Assembly: GCA_026988155.1 (NCBI GenBank)
Contig: JALSLW010000034.1
Location: forward strand, 1 to 59,700
Reading direction: 5' to 3'
Source of the DNA: Methylomonas sp.
GTDB lineage: Bacteria > Pseudomonadota > Gammaproteobacteria > Methylococcales > Methylomonadaceae
DNA length: 59,700 nucleotides
Under the pieces are notes generated by a model. It was not told the origin of the DNA and made no database searches. It saw only the letters and a list, made by a program, of their open reading frames with translations. Of the stretch, positions 9,518-19,365 are shown piece by piece; positions within the stretch are counted from its first letter, which is position 1, and each line of letters starts with the position of its first letter. The translations under genes and the position numbers were made by a program.

Positions 9518-10945
9518 TTACCTTTCATTTTCTCTGATGGATTCAATAATTGAGGTGGTTGAATGGCCTTCAAAAAGCGATAGCATTTTCACCTCGCCAC
9601 CATTGGCAATAACACTTTCATGCCCTGCTATTTGAGTAATATCCGTGTAATCTCCTCCTTTAGCCAAAATATCGGGCAATAAATAGTCAATTTCCTTTTT
9701 TGGCGTATCGCCTTCAAAAGACAGCACCCAGTCTACGCATTCCAGAGCCGCCAACATTTCCATTCGATATTGAAGATTATTAACCGGACGTTCTGGGCCT
9801 TTGAGCCGTTTAACCGAATCGTCGCTATTGACTAGAACGATCAACCTATCGCCCAAGGCTTTTGCCTGCTGTAAATATCGAATATGACCTGGGTGTAAAA
9901 TATCGAAACAGCCATTTGTTAAGACAATTTTCTCCCCCTCCTGCCTGGCCATCTGCATGGCTTGCTTAATATCTTCCATTGACCCTACACCGCGATGATG
10001 TGCACGCTGTCCTTGCAATGCATAATCCAACTCTTCCGTGTTAACAGTTGCCGTACCGATTTTACCAACCACAATGCCTGCACCCATATTGGCCAAAACA
10101 GTGGCCTCTGCCAGTGATTTTTTTGCAGCCAAACTGGCGGCCAATACTGAAATGACCGTATCACCTGCACCTGTTACATCAAAGACTTCTCTGGCATGGG
10201 TTGGCAAATGCAAAGGAGGCTCCTCCCTAGTCAGCAAAGTCATTCCATGTTCTCCTTGAGTAACCAGCAAGGCTTTATAATCCATTTCCAGCAACAGATT
10301 CATTCCTTTTTCCACAATCTGCTCCTGAGTTTTGCACCGTCCAACTACGGTTTCAAACTCGCTTAAATTAGGGGTGATCAATGTTGCGTGCTTATAAATG
10401 GTAAAATCGCTACCTTTAGGGTCTATTAAAATAGGCTTATCCATTTTTTTCGCCAAGCCTATGAACTGTTCAATATTATCCAGAGTACCTTTGCCATAGT
10501 CAGATAATATAATGGTATTGGCCTGCATCATTTCCGCATGGTACAGATGCAATAGCAGCTCATTGTCAACACCATGAAAATTTTGTTCAAAATCTAGGCG
10601 TATCAATTGCTGATGCCTGCTCATTACTCTTAATTTGGTAATGGTCGGATGATCTTTTAAGGCTTCAAACTGGCATAAAACACCTGCACTCTGCAATAAT
10701 TCTTTTAATGAATCTGCCGCTTCATCCTGCCCCACAAACCCCATTACCGAAACCTTTCCTCCCAGCGCGGCAATATTTAACGCCACATTTCCTGCACCAC
10801 CTGCACGCTGCTCATCATTTTTCACATGAACAACGGGGACTGGCGCTTCCGGAGAGATTCTGGATGTTGTTCCATGCCAGTATTTATCTAGCATTAAGTC
10901 ACCAATCACTAAAACACGACCTGTAGAATAATTAGGTAATTGCAT
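9518..10945 (-). CDS. hldE: Bifunctional heptose 7-phosphate kinase / heptose 1-phosphate adenylyltransferase
   Basis: Makes ADP-heptose precursor for the lipopolysaccharide inner core. The N-terminal two-thirds is a PfkB/ribokinase domain, with VIGDLMLDKYWHG at the start and the FDVTGAGDTVISVLAA catalytic/anion-hole motif near residue 255. The C-terminal third is a cytidylyltransferase-like domain beginning TNGCFDILHPGHIRYL, with the HPGH nucleotide-binding motif. Both domains look complete at 475 residues, typical for the fused enzyme. It is upstream of ubiA on the same strand. Confidence 0.97.
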   Translation of the reverse strand: MQLPNYSTGRVLVIGDLMLDKYWHGTTSRISPEAPVPVVHVKNDEQRAGGAGNVALNIAALGGKVSVMGFVGQDEAADSLKELLQSAGVLCQFEALKDHPTITKLRVMSRHQQLIRLDFEQNFHGVDNELLLHLYHAEMMQANTIILSDYGKGTLDNIEQFIGLAKKMDKPILIDPKGSDFTIYKHATLITPNLSEFETVVGRCKTQEQIVEKGMNLLLEMDYKALLVTQGEHGMTLLTREEPPLHLPTHAREVFDVTGAGDTVISVLAASLAAKKSLAEATVLANMGAGIVVGKIGTATVNTEELDYALQGQRAHHRGVGSMEDIKQAMQMARQEGEKIVLTNGCFDILHPGHIRYLQQAKALGDRLIVLVNSDDSVKRLKGPERPVNNLQYRMEMLAALECVDWVLSFEGDTPKKEIDYLLPDILAKGGDYTDITQIAGHESVIANGGEVKMLSLFEGHSTTSIIESIRENER

Positions 10946-11014
10946 AGGTTTAAACGCAGTTTATAAAACAAAATGATATTATACCCTCTTCTACACTATC
11001 CAAAGGGCGTAACC

Positions 11015-11362
11015 ATGAGCGTAAAGATTTATCATAATCCGCGTTGCAGCAAATCCAGACAAACTTTGCAATTGCTAAAAGAAAAAGGCATTGATGTAGA
11101 AATTATCGAATATTTAAAAACACCGCCGACTGAGGCTGAGCTGTCAGATATTTTACAAAAGCTGAATATGGAGCCTCGCGCCTTAATGCGCAGAAACGAA
11201 GCCGAATACAAAGCTACGGGCATGGACAATACTGAACTGACTAAGGAGGAATTAATTAAAGGCATGATTGCTACTCCCAAACTGATTGAACGCCCTATTG
11301 TTTTATCGAATGATAAGGCTGCAATAGGGCGGCCGCCTGAGAGCGTGATAGAGATCCTTTAA
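11015..11362 (+). CDS. arsC: Arsenate reductase (glutaredoxin-type, ArsC/Spx superfamily)
   Basis: A 115-residue thioredoxin-fold protein with the active-site cysteine C11 in YHNPRCSKSRQTL. This is the pattern of glutathione/glutaredoxin-dependent arsenate reductases. The central RRNEAEYKATGM and the tail (IERPIVLSNDKAAIGRPPE) also match. ATG at 11015 is chosen over the upstream start at 10973 because AAAGGG lies just before it. It heads the arsC-wrbA-DUF2069-hda order I recall from other gammaproteobacteria, where it is not part of an arsenic operon. True arsenate reduction is therefore likely but not proven. Confidence 0.93.
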   Translation: MSVKIYHNPRCSKSRQTLQLLKEKGIDVEIIEYLKTPPTEAELSDILQKLNMEPRALMRRNEAEYKATGMDNTELTKEELIKGMIATPKLIERPIVLSNDKAAIGRPPESVIEIL

Positions 11363-11378
11363 TATAGTATGCTTTTCA

Positions 11379-12370
<992 letters not shown>

Positions 12371-12374
12371 TCCC

Positions 12375-13073
12375 GTGCCAAAGCAACTTCCCTTACAATT
12401 TGAATTTCAGTCCAACCAGAATTTCAATACGTTCTACCCTGGCGGCAACGAAGAAATCATTAACCACCTGCAACATATATTCAATAACAACGAACAGCAA
12501 ATTTTTTTGTGGGGTGAAGCAGGAACAGGTAAGACCCATTTGTTACAGGCTATCTGCCAAGAAAGCAATCAACAGAATAAAACCAGTTTCTATTTCTCAT
12601 TCAGAAAAACGCTGCCTAATTCTGAAATGCTAAACGGATTAGAAAACTTTGATCTTGTTTGCCTTGATAATATTGAGCTGATTGCGCAAAACCCAGATTG
12701 GGAGCAAGCCTTCTTCAATTTTTTTAATTTACACAGGGACAATAATAAGCAGCTTATCATTTCTGCACATTGCCCACCTAAATATCTCCCCTTTCAACTT
12801 CCTGACCTTAAAACTCGAATGGGCTGGGGACTCACTTTAAAGATAGCCCCCTTAACAGATGAGCAGCTGCTCAATGCACTTATCTATAAAGCCAATGATT
12901 TAGGTTTTGAAATTCCAGTTAATGTAGGCCGTTTTCTAATCGCTCATTATGCCAAGGATCTTCCTTCAATTTGGATGCTGCTGGATAAGATCAATCATGC
13001 AACATTGGCCGCTAAACGTAAATTGACCATTCCATTTCTTAAGCAGATTATGAGTGAACAGAACACACCATGA
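12375..13073 (+). CDS. hda: DnaA regulatory inactivator Hda
   Basis: AAA+ protein that, bound to the beta sliding clamp, stimulates ATP hydrolysis by DnaA and prevents over-initiation. The N-terminal QLPLQF (residues 4-9) is the clamp-binding motif. The Walker A loop is GEAGTGKT at 47-54, and a Walker B-like LVCLDNIELI follows. At 232 residues it has the family length and lacks the DnaA DNA-binding domain. The start is GTG at 12375. Its stop overlaps the next ATG (13070), coupling it to panE. Confidence 0.94.
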   Translation: MPKQLPLQFEFQSNQNFNTFYPGGNEEIINHLQHIFNNNEQQIFLWGEAGTGKTHLLQAICQESNQQNKTSFYFSFRKTLPNSEMLNGLENFDLVCLDNIELIAQNPDWEQAFFNFFNLHRDNNKQLIISAHCPPKYLPFQLPDLKTRMGWGLTLKIAPLTDEQLLNALIYKANDLGFEIPVNVGRFLIAHYAKDLPSIWMLLDKINHATLAAKRKLTIPFLKQIMSEQNTP

Positions 13074-14005
13074 ATCAGGATAAAGTCCTTATCGTAGGCG
13101 CAGGTGCCATTGGCAGCTTTTATGGCGCCTTATTGAGTAAAGCCGGAGCAGATGTTTCAGTTGTCTGCCGTTCTGATTACAATATAGTTAAACAGCACGG
13201 GTATAAAATTAAAAGCCATAATTTAGGAAACTGGACATTCAAACCCGCTCAAGTACTGAAAACCGCAACTGATTACAAAGGCCAGACTGATTATATTATT
13301 CTTTGCACTAAAGTTATTTCGGGAACAGACAGGGTTAAGCTGATACAGGGGGCCGTTACTCAAAACACCTGTATTGCCTTTATCCAGAATGGCGTAGAAA
13401 TCGAACAGGAACTTATAGACGCTTTTCCTAAAAATGAAATCATCAGCGGACTGGCCTTTATTTGCTGCAATCGAAAAAACCCTGGAGAAACCCATCATTT
13501 AGCTTACGGCAAACTAACCCTTGGAAGCCTAAATAAAAAAGAGCAAACCTCAAACAGGGCCCAGAATCTGTCTGATTTAATCAATCGCGCAGGCATCGAA
13601 TCAATTGTTACAGATCAAATTATTAGCAGCCGCTGGTTAAAATGTTTATGGAATGCCGCCTTCAATCCGCTTTCGGTTCTTTCTGGCGGCCTGTCTACTG
13701 AAAAAATCTTGTCCACTCAAGAACCTCTAATCAGAGCCATCATGCAGGAAGTTATGCAAACTGCTCAAGCATGCGGCCATCCTTTGCCAGCAGAAAGCAT
13801 CGATATCAATATAAAAAACACCCAGCTCATGCCACCCTACAAAACCAGTATGCTATTGGATTATGAAAATCATAAAACAATGGAAATAGAGTCTATACTT
13901 GGAAATACTGTATCAGCTGCTAACAGGGTGCGCATTGCCTGTCCAGTTTTAGACGCTTTATATGCTTTGATGAAACTAAAAGAACTGAGCCAGAAAAACA
14001 TCTAA
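13070..14005 (+). CDS. panE: 2-dehydropantoate 2-reductase
   Basis: NADPH-dependent reduction of ketopantoate to pantoate in coenzyme A synthesis. The 311-residue protein begins with a Rossmann GAGAIGSFYGALLSKAGADV motif. It has the mid-protein LCTKVISGTD and QNGVEIEQEL signatures, and a C-terminal domain with the catalytic lysine region SSRWLKCLWNAAFNPLSVL. The ketopantoate reductase family includes paralogues of unknown substrate, so the symbol is likely rather than certain. It ends the arsC-wrbA-DUF2069-hda run. Confidence 0.88.
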   Translation: MNQDKVLIVGAGAIGSFYGALLSKAGADVSVVCRSDYNIVKQHGYKIKSHNLGNWTFKPAQVLKTATDYKGQTDYIILCTKVISGTDRVKLIQGAVTQNTCIAFIQNGVEIEQELIDAFPKNEIISGLAFICCNRKNPGETHHLAYGKLTLGSLNKKEQTSNRAQNLSDLINRAGIESIVTDQIISSRWLKCLWNAAFNPLSVLSGGLSTEKILSTQEPLIRAIMQEVMQTAQACGHPLPAESIDINIKNTQLMPPYKTSMLLDYENHKTMEIESILGNTVSAANRVRIACPVLDALYALMKLKELSQKNI

Positions 14006-14249
14006 CCATATCACCTTAAAAAAATATCATTTCTACAGTTTTAGTGTAAAATAGGAGGATTTTCAAAGTACAAATCATATTTTATCTTTGAATTCTATAA
14101 CAAGCGCCTTATTTATCGCCTTAAAAGCCGGTTAAGCCACCACGGAACGACCTGCCTAGAAGTATAAATACCCTCTTAATTATTTAAGGAACAAGCCTTA
14201 GATAACAAAAGAATTTACACTTTTTTATTTCATTTTTTAGAGTACAAAC

Positions 14250-16334
14250 ATGACAGATCTAGCCCTCTATAGAAACATCGGCATTTTTGCCCACGTTGAT
14301 GCTGGCAAAACCACAACAACTGAGCGAATATTAAAACTTACTGGCAAAATCCACAAATTAGGCGAAGTACATGATGGGGCAGCGACTACTGACTTCATGG
14401 AACAGGAGCAAGAACGCGGCATCACCATTCAATCAGCTGCAACCTCATGTTTCTGGAACGACCATCGTTTCAATATCATTGACACACCGGGACACGTTGA
14501 CTTCACCATAGAAGTATACAGATCATTAAAAGTATTAGATGGCGGCATTGGTGTGTTCTGCGGATCAGGAGGCGTTGAACCTCAATCTGAAACCAACTGG
14601 CGCTATGCAAACGAATCTGAAGTTGCCCGTATTATTTTAGTCAACAAACTAGATCGTTTAGGCGCTGACTTCTACCGCGTTGTAAAACAGGTTGAAGACG
14701 TTTTAGGTGCAAACCCTTTAGTCATGGTCTTACCTATAGGCGAAGAAGATGATTTTGTAGGTGTTGTTGACTTATTAACCCGTAAAGCATGGGTATGGGA
14801 CAATTCAGGCGACCCAACAAACTATGAGATTCAAGACGTACCTGCCGATATGGTAGACAAGGTCGAAGAATGGCGCGAAAAGCTAATCGAAACTGCAGTT
14901 GAGCAAGACGATGATGCGATGGAAAAATACCTGGACGGGGTAGAACCAGACATGGAAACTATCAAAGCGTGCATACGCAAAGGCACAATCAATCTTGATT
15001 TTTTCCCTACATACTGCGGATCTGCATTCAAGAACAAAGGCATTCAATTGGTTCTTAACGCAGTTATTGACTACCTGCCAAGCCCAACAGAAGTTAAACC
15101 CCAGCCAGAAGTAGATGAAGACGGCAACGAAACGGGCGAGCTTGCCATTGTTGACCCTGACAGACCATTACGTGCTTTAGCATTTAAAATCATGGACGAT
15201 CGCTACGGTGCATTGACTTTTGTTCGCATTTACTCAGGTAAAATCGAAAAAGGCATGTCTGTGATGAACAGCTTTACCGGAAAATCAGAGCGTATTGGCC
15301 GCTTAGTAGAAATGCACGCCGATGAACGCATTGAGCTAGAATCGGCTCAGGCTGGTGACATTATTGCCGTTGTGGGAATGAAAAATGTTCAAACCGGCCA
15401 CACCCTGTGTGATCCTAAAAACCCAGCAACACTTGAGCCAATGGTCTTCCCAGACCCAGTTATCTCAATTGCGGTAGCACCAAAAGATAAGGCTGGATCA
15501 GAAAAACTGGGGATAGCTATCGGAAAAATGATCGCGGAAGACCCTTCTTTCCGTGTTGAAACCGACGAAGATAGCGGCGAGACCATCCTAAAAGGAATGG
15601 GCGAACTGCACCTTGATATTAAAATAGATATTCTTAAACGTACACATGGCATTGATGTTGAAGTGGGCAAACCGCAAGTAGCTTATCGTGAAACAATCAC
15701 CAAAAGCATTGAAGATAGCTACACCCACAAAAAGCAATCAGGTGGTTCAGGCCAATACGGCAAGATTGATTACACTATCGAACCGGGCGAACCTGGTTCA
15801 GGCTTTATTTTTGAGTCAAAAGTTACTGGAGGCAACGTACCAAGAGAGTTTTGGCCTGCAGTAGAAAAAGGCTTTAAAAACAGCATTGATAATGGTGTTT
15901 TAGCGGGCTTCCCATGCCTAGACTTTAAAGTAACATTGCTTGACGGTGCATTCCACGCAGTAGATTCATCAGCCGTGGCCTTTGAAATTGCAGCCAAAGC
16001 AGCTTACCGCCAATCAATACCTAAGGCAGGACCCCAGTTAATTGAACCCATCATGCATGTTGACGTTTATACGCCAGAAGATCATGTCGGCGATGTTATT
16101 GGCGACATTAACCGTCGACGCGGCATGATCAAATCTCAGGAAGCAGGGGTTACAGGTGTGCGCATTAAAGCAGACGTTGCTTTGAGTGAAATGTTCGGAT
16201 ATATTGGCGATTTACGCACAATGACATCCGGACGCGGGCAATTCTCCATGGAATTCTCTCACTATCTACCATGCCCTAAAAATGTGGCTGAAGAAGTCAT
16301 TAAAGAAGTACAAGAGCGCAATAAGAAAAAATAA
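14250..16334 (+). CDS. fusA2: Elongation factor G, second (EF-G2-like) paralogue
   Basis: Ribosome translocase GTPase. The 694-residue protein has all five EF-G domains. G1 is [12 protein letters not shown], the switch I/G2 block is [14 protein letters not shown]3 is DTPGH, and G4 is NKLD instead of the usual NKMD. Several positions ([20 protein letters not shown]) differ from the str-operon EF-G. This and its stand-alone position, not next to rpsG or tuf, suggest the second EF-G found in some gammaproteobacteria. Its own 244-base leader and a strong terminator make it monocistronic. Whether it works in elongation, recycling or stress cannot be told here. Confidence 0.9.
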   Translation: MTDLALYRNIGIFAHVDAGKTTTTERILKLTGKIHKLGEVHDGAATTDFMEQEQERGITIQSAATSCFWNDHRFNIIDTPGHVDFTIEVYRSLKVLDGGIGVFCGSGGVEPQSETNWRYANESEVARIILVNKLDRLGADFYRVVKQVEDVLGANPLVMVLPIGEEDDFVGVVDLLTRKAWVWDNSGDPTNYEIQDVPADMVDKVEEWREKLIETAVEQDDDAMEKYLDGVEPDMETIKACIRKGTINLDFFPTYCGSAFKNKGIQLVLNAVIDYLPSPTEVKPQPEVDEDGNETGELAIVDPDRPLRALAFKIMDDRYGALTFVRIYSGKIEKGMSVMNSFTGKSERIGRLVEMHADERIELESAQAGDIIAVVGMKNVQTGHTLCDPKNPATLEPMVFPDPVISIAVAPKDKAGSEKLGIAIGKMIAEDPSFRVETDEDSGETILKGMGELHLDIKIDILKRTHGIDVEVGKPQVAYRETITKSIEDSYTHKKQSGGSGQYGKIDYTIEPGEPGSGFIFESKVTGGNVPREFWPAVEKGFKNSIDNGVLAGFPCLDFKVTLLDGAFHAVDSSAVAFEIAAKAAYRQSIPKAGPQLIEPIMHVDVYTPEDHVGDVIGDINRRRGMIKSQEAGVTGVRIKADVALSEMFGYIGDLRTMTSGRGQFSMEFSHYLPCPKNVAEEVIKEVQERNKKK

Positions 16335-16352
16335 CCTTAATTGCTCTTGAAA

Positions 16353-16388
16353 AAAGCCCTTTTGAATTTATTCAAAAGGGCTTTTTTT
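16353..16388 (+). terminator. Strong intrinsic terminator after the EF-G gene
   Basis: A perfect 14-bp stem (16353-16366 with 16371-16384, loop TTTA) with a GC-containing core GCCC/GGGC, ending in a run of seven Ts. Confidence 0.93.
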
Positions 16389-16396
16389 GCTCGCAT

Positions 16397-16427
16397 AAAA
16401 AAACCGCCATACCTTTTGGCATGGCGG
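16397..16427 (-). terminator. Intrinsic terminator of sodB
   Basis: On the minus strand CCGCCATGCC pairs with GGTATGGCGG (one G-T wobble) around loop AAAA and is followed by seven Ts (A-run 16397-16403). It stands back to back with the EF-G terminator. Confidence 0.92.
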
Positions 16428-16444
16428 CCAAAAGCTCAAAAAGA

Positions 16445-17026
16445 TCAGGCAGAGAAGTTTTCTGCAGCAAAATCCCAATTGACCAAAGCCCAAAAGGCTT
16501 CTAGATACTTAGGTCTTGCATTACGATAATCGATGTAATACGCATGCTCCCAAACATCACATGTCAACAAAGGTGTTTGCCCTTCGGTTAAAGGAGTCGC
16601 TGCATTGCTGGTACTGACTAACTCGATGCTTCCGTCAGAATTTTTAACCAGCCAAGCCCAGCCCGAGCCAAAAGTAGTCACAGCACATTTAGTGAATGCT
16701 TCTTTAAATTCAGCAAAAGAACCAAACTTAGCAGAAATAGCATCAGCCAAAGCACCTGTAGGCTCACCGCCGCCATTAGGAGACAAACTGTTCCAGTAAA
16801 ACGTATGATTCCAGATTTGCGCAGCATTATTGAACATGCCGCCTTCAGAGCGGTCCACAATTGATTCAAGCGAGGCATCTGCGAAAGGTGTTCCAGCAAT
16901 TAAATTGTTAAGATTTGTTACATAGGTCTGATGATGCTTGCCATAATGAAACTCAAGCGTTTCCTCAGAAATGTGAGGCGCAAGCGCATCTTTAGCATAA
17001 GGTAAAGCGGGCAGTTCAATAGCCAT
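16445..17026 (-). CDS. sodB: Superoxide dismutase, iron type
   Basis: Cytoplasmic enzyme converting superoxide to oxygen and peroxide. The 193-residue protein contains the metal-binding histidines in [11 protein letters not shown] and NHTFYW and the C-terminal metal motif [27 protein letters not shown] and FGSGWAWLV are of the iron-enzyme type. ATG at 17026, with ACGGAG upstream, gives the proper [10 protein letters not shown] start; the extension to 17041 is unlikely. It has its own terminator and is divergent from the CYTH gene. Confidence 0.97.
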   Translation of the reverse strand: MAIELPALPYAKDALAPHISEETLEFHYGKHHQTYVTNLNNLIAGTPFADASLESIVDRSEGGMFNNAAQIWNHTFYWNSLSPNGGGEPTGALADAISAKFGSFAEFKEAFTKCAVTTFGSGWAWLVKNSDGSIELVSTSNAATPLTEGQTPLLTCDVWEHAYYIDYRNARPKYLEAFWALVNWDFAAENFSA

Positions 17027-17201
17027 GGATATCTCCGTCAAAAGTTAAAAAAGGAATAAATACCAAGTGATTCTCTAGGTCTTTCTAGATTGCTGTACTT
17101 TATCATTGCCACTCAATTAAATAAAGTAAAATAAGTCGCTTGACCTTGCTTACAATCACTATATCCATCAGTTTCATTTAACATTGCAAAATACAAATAC
17201 C

Positions 17202-17681
17202 ATGGCACAAGAAATCGAACATAAATTCCTATTAAAAAACAATGATTGGAAAAAACTCGTCCACAAATCATCAGAATATAAACAAGGCTACCTGATCAGC
17301 GATAAAAAAAGATCTGTAAGAGTTCGCATATCTGGCAATAAGGCCTGGCTGAATATAAAAAGCGCCACACTTGGCTCGCTTAGGCAAGAATTTGAATATG
17401 AAATACCTGTCGAGGATGGCATAGAAATTTTAAATACCTTATGTGAAAAACCGCTAATTGAAAAAACCCGCCACCTCGTGACATATGAACAACACGTATG
17501 GGAAATAGATGTCTTTTCCGGAGACAATGACGAACTGGTTGTAGCAGAAGTGGAATTATCCGAGGTAGGAGAAAACTTTGCCAAACCACACTGGCTGGAT
17601 AAAGAGGTTACTGATGATTTAAGATATTACAACAATAGCTTATGCAAAAACCCGTATAAAAACTGGAAACATGAAAAATGA
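17202..17681 (+). CDS. CYTH domain protein (triphosphate tunnel metalloenzyme)
   Basis: A single-domain CYTH protein of 159 residues. The start EIEHKFLL is the ExExK-type metal/triphosphate-binding signature. Alternating basic and acidic strands (SVRVRISGNKAWLNIK, WEIDVFSGDNDELVVAEVEL) form the expected tunnel. Members hydrolyse inorganic triphosphate or thiamine triphosphate, or act as adenylate cyclases. ATG at 17202 is preferred over a TTG at 17184 because the ExExK motif must lie near the N-terminus. The TPR gene begins 45 bases later on the same strand. Confidence 0.9.
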   Translation: MAQEIEHKFLLKNNDWKKLVHKSSEYKQGYLISDKKRSVRVRISGNKAWLNIKSATLGSLRQEFEYEIPVEDGIEILNTLCEKPLIEKTRHLVTYEQHVWEIDVFSGDNDELVVAEVELSEVGENFAKPHWLDKEVTDDLRYYNNSLCKNPYKNWKHEK

Positions 17682-17726
17682 AAATATAAATTGAATTACA
17701 GGCAAATATGCTATATATTAAATTGT

Positions 17727-18416
17727 ATGAATAAAACAACCACTGTTGCTTTTTTGCTACTCACAAGTAGCAAGCTATTTGCCTTTGATATAGCCCCCGA
17801 GATAAATAGACTTGAATCTCAATGGGCTACTGTATATTATGCAGAAAATAGCGCGGAACAAAAAAAACATTACCCCGCACTTATTGAAAGCGCCAAGAAA
17901 TTAGTCGCCAAACACCCTCGCGCAGTGGAACCAGTTATTTGGCAAGCAATTCTGACTGCGACAAACGCGGCTTATGAACCTCCCTTTAAAGCACTTGATT
18001 CAATACAGACTGCAAAAAACCTTCTTGAACAAACCATCAAGCTTGAACCAACGGCACTAGATGGAGCCGCCTTGGTTGTCCTGGGAACACTGTACTATAT
18101 GACACCGGGCTGGCCAATATCCTTTGGTGACAAAGAAAGGGCCGAATCTCTTTTCAAAAGAGCCCTAAAAATCAACCCCAACACCATAGATTCAAACTAT
18201 TTTTATGCTGACTTTCTTCTTACTCAGGGCAACATTGACCAGGCACAAATTTATTTTCAACGTGCTATAGAGTCCCCAACCCGCTCACATCAGCAATACG
18301 CTGACTCACAACTAAAAAAAGAAGCTCTGGCCGCATTAAAAAATACCGAACTAAGAAAACTGAATACTGGGAAAAACAAATTCTTTTCACTGTTTTCTAG
18401 CGCAAACTCCAACTAA
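17727..18416 (+). CDS. Exported TPR-repeat protein
   Basis: A 229-residue protein with a signal peptide (MNKTTTVAFLLLTSSKLFAF). A helical repeat region follows, with at least two TPR-like units; the clearest is around AESLFKRALKINPNTIDSNYFYADFLL. Expected in the periplasm, probably a protein-interaction scaffold. ATG at 17727 is used because it starts directly at the signal peptide; the frame opens at 17691. Partner and function are unknown. It follows the CYTH gene closely and may be cotranscribed. Confidence 0.8.
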   Translation: MNKTTTVAFLLLTSSKLFAFDIAPEINRLESQWATVYYAENSAEQKKHYPALIESAKKLVAKHPRAVEPVIWQAILTATNAAYEPPFKALDSIQTAKNLLEQTIKLEPTALDGAALVVLGTLYYMTPGWPISFGDKERAESLFKRALKINPNTIDSNYFYADFLLTQGNIDQAQIYFQRAIESPTRSHQQYADSQLKKEALAALKNTELRKLNTGKNKFFSLFSSANSN

Positions 18417-18533
18417 TCTCAATTCATCATAAATTTTCTGCCGCAGCAGGAGTTTGATGGAAAAACCTACTTATCAGCAAGCACTTTCTGATATTATATG
18501 CCTAATTTTTAGACTCATAACCTGGATAGAATT

Positions 18534-18857
18534 ATGACTTTTGTCGTCACAGAAAACTGTATTAAATGTAAATTTACTGATTGTGTTGACGTCTGCCCTG
18601 TAGACTGCTTTCACGAAGGCCCCAATTTTTTGGTCATTGATCCTGACGAATGTATAGATTGCACCTTATGCGAACCAGAATGCCCTGCTAACGCAATTTT
18701 TGCAGAAGATGAACTGCCTGAAGGCCAGGAACAATATATCGCTATAAATGAAGAGTTGGCAAAAACATGGCCTGTTATCACTGAAGTTAAAGAACCCGCA
18801 GAAGATGCAGAAGAATGGAATGGAAAAACAGGAAAAACGGATCTGCTAGAAAGATAG
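18534..18857 (+). CDS. fdxA: 7Fe ferredoxin
   Basis: Electron carrier with one [3Fe-4S] and one [4Fe-4S] cluster. The 107-residue protein has the N-terminal cysteine pattern [18 protein letters not shown]. The second motif is [16 protein letters not shown], and an acidic C-terminal extension is typical of FdxA-like ferredoxins. GGATAG lies just upstream of the ATG. It is single in its transcript, judged by 117 and 133 base gaps on either side. The redox partner is not evident from the context. Confidence 0.96.
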   Translation: MTFVVTENCIKCKFTDCVDVCPVDCFHEGPNFLVIDPDECIDCTLCEPECPANAIFAEDELPEGQEQYIAINEELAKTWPVITEVKEPAEDAEEWNGKTGKTDLLER

Positions 18858-18927
18858 CCCCCCCCAAAACTTCAATAAAAGTTATTGCTCGGTGCATTCG
18901 AATAGACAAGTATAGCAAGCTGAATTC

Positions 18928-18954
18928 GGGTGGTTTTTCCTCACTCAACCACCC
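18928..18954 (+). terminator. Stem-loop downstream of fdxA
   Basis: A perfect 8-bp stem GGGTGGTT/AACCACCC with an 11-base loop, followed by CAAAATACACTTTTT. The T-run is displaced by about ten bases, so termination is possible but weak. Confidence 0.45.
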
Positions 18955-18990
18955 CAAAATACACTTTTTAACTACTGGAATTTTTAAGCA

Positions 18991-19308
18991 ATGAAAAATA
19001 AGATATTAGGTCTTTTGCTCTCTAGCTTTACCTTTACACCCTTAGCGGCCATTGCCAAAAGTGATGATAGCAACTATCCGGCAGCAAACTTTCAACCCAC
19101 GGTTATTTTTGCTGACGAATCTGCAAAAACAGCCGTGAGTTCCAATAAATCTGCATTTGATGCTAATTTTCCAGCCGCCAGTTTCCAGCCTAAGGTTCTT
19201 TTTGCTGATGCTTCCACATCTTCTAGCAGCGTGTCTACTGGTGAAAAATCTTCTTTTGACCCTAAATATCCCGCTGCGAACTTTGAGCCAAAAGTTATTT
19301 ATCCCTAA
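18991..19308 (+). CDS. Small secreted protein with three PAA(N/S)FxP repeats
   Basis: A 105-residue protein with a signal peptide (hydrophobic to about residue 21, ending PLAAIAKS). The mature part is three tandem copies of one motif: YPAANFQPTVIFAD, FPAASFQPKVLFAD and YPAANFEPKVIYP, spaced by Ser/Lys-rich linkers. The last copy ends at the stop codon. I do not recognise a named family. The motif ends in a short beta-strand-like stretch (KVIF) and may be a ligand- or partner-binding repeat. A terminator follows, so it is monocistronic. Confidence 0.8.
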   Translation: MKNKILGLLLSSFTFTPLAAIAKSDDSNYPAANFQPTVIFADESAKTAVSSNKSAFDANFPAASFQPKVLFADASTSSSSVSTGEKSSFDPKYPAANFEPKVIYP

Positions 19309-19321
19309 CCGCTTTGCAACA

Positions 19322-19365
19322 TCTCTGTTTAATTATTACAAATAATTAAACAGAGACAGTTTTTG
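19322..19365 (+). terminator. Perfect 16-bp terminator stem shared with the flgL stop
   Basis: Arms 19322-19337 and 19341-19356 pair perfectly around a three-base loop, followed by CAG and TTTTT on the plus strand. It terminates the repeat-protein gene. The flgL stop codon (19336-19338, minus strand) lies inside it, so it may also protect or end the flagellar mRNA. Confidence 0.8.

Noticed and set aside
16341-16529. Plus-strand frame after the EF-G gene
   Set aside because: It covers two terminators and the antisense of sodB.
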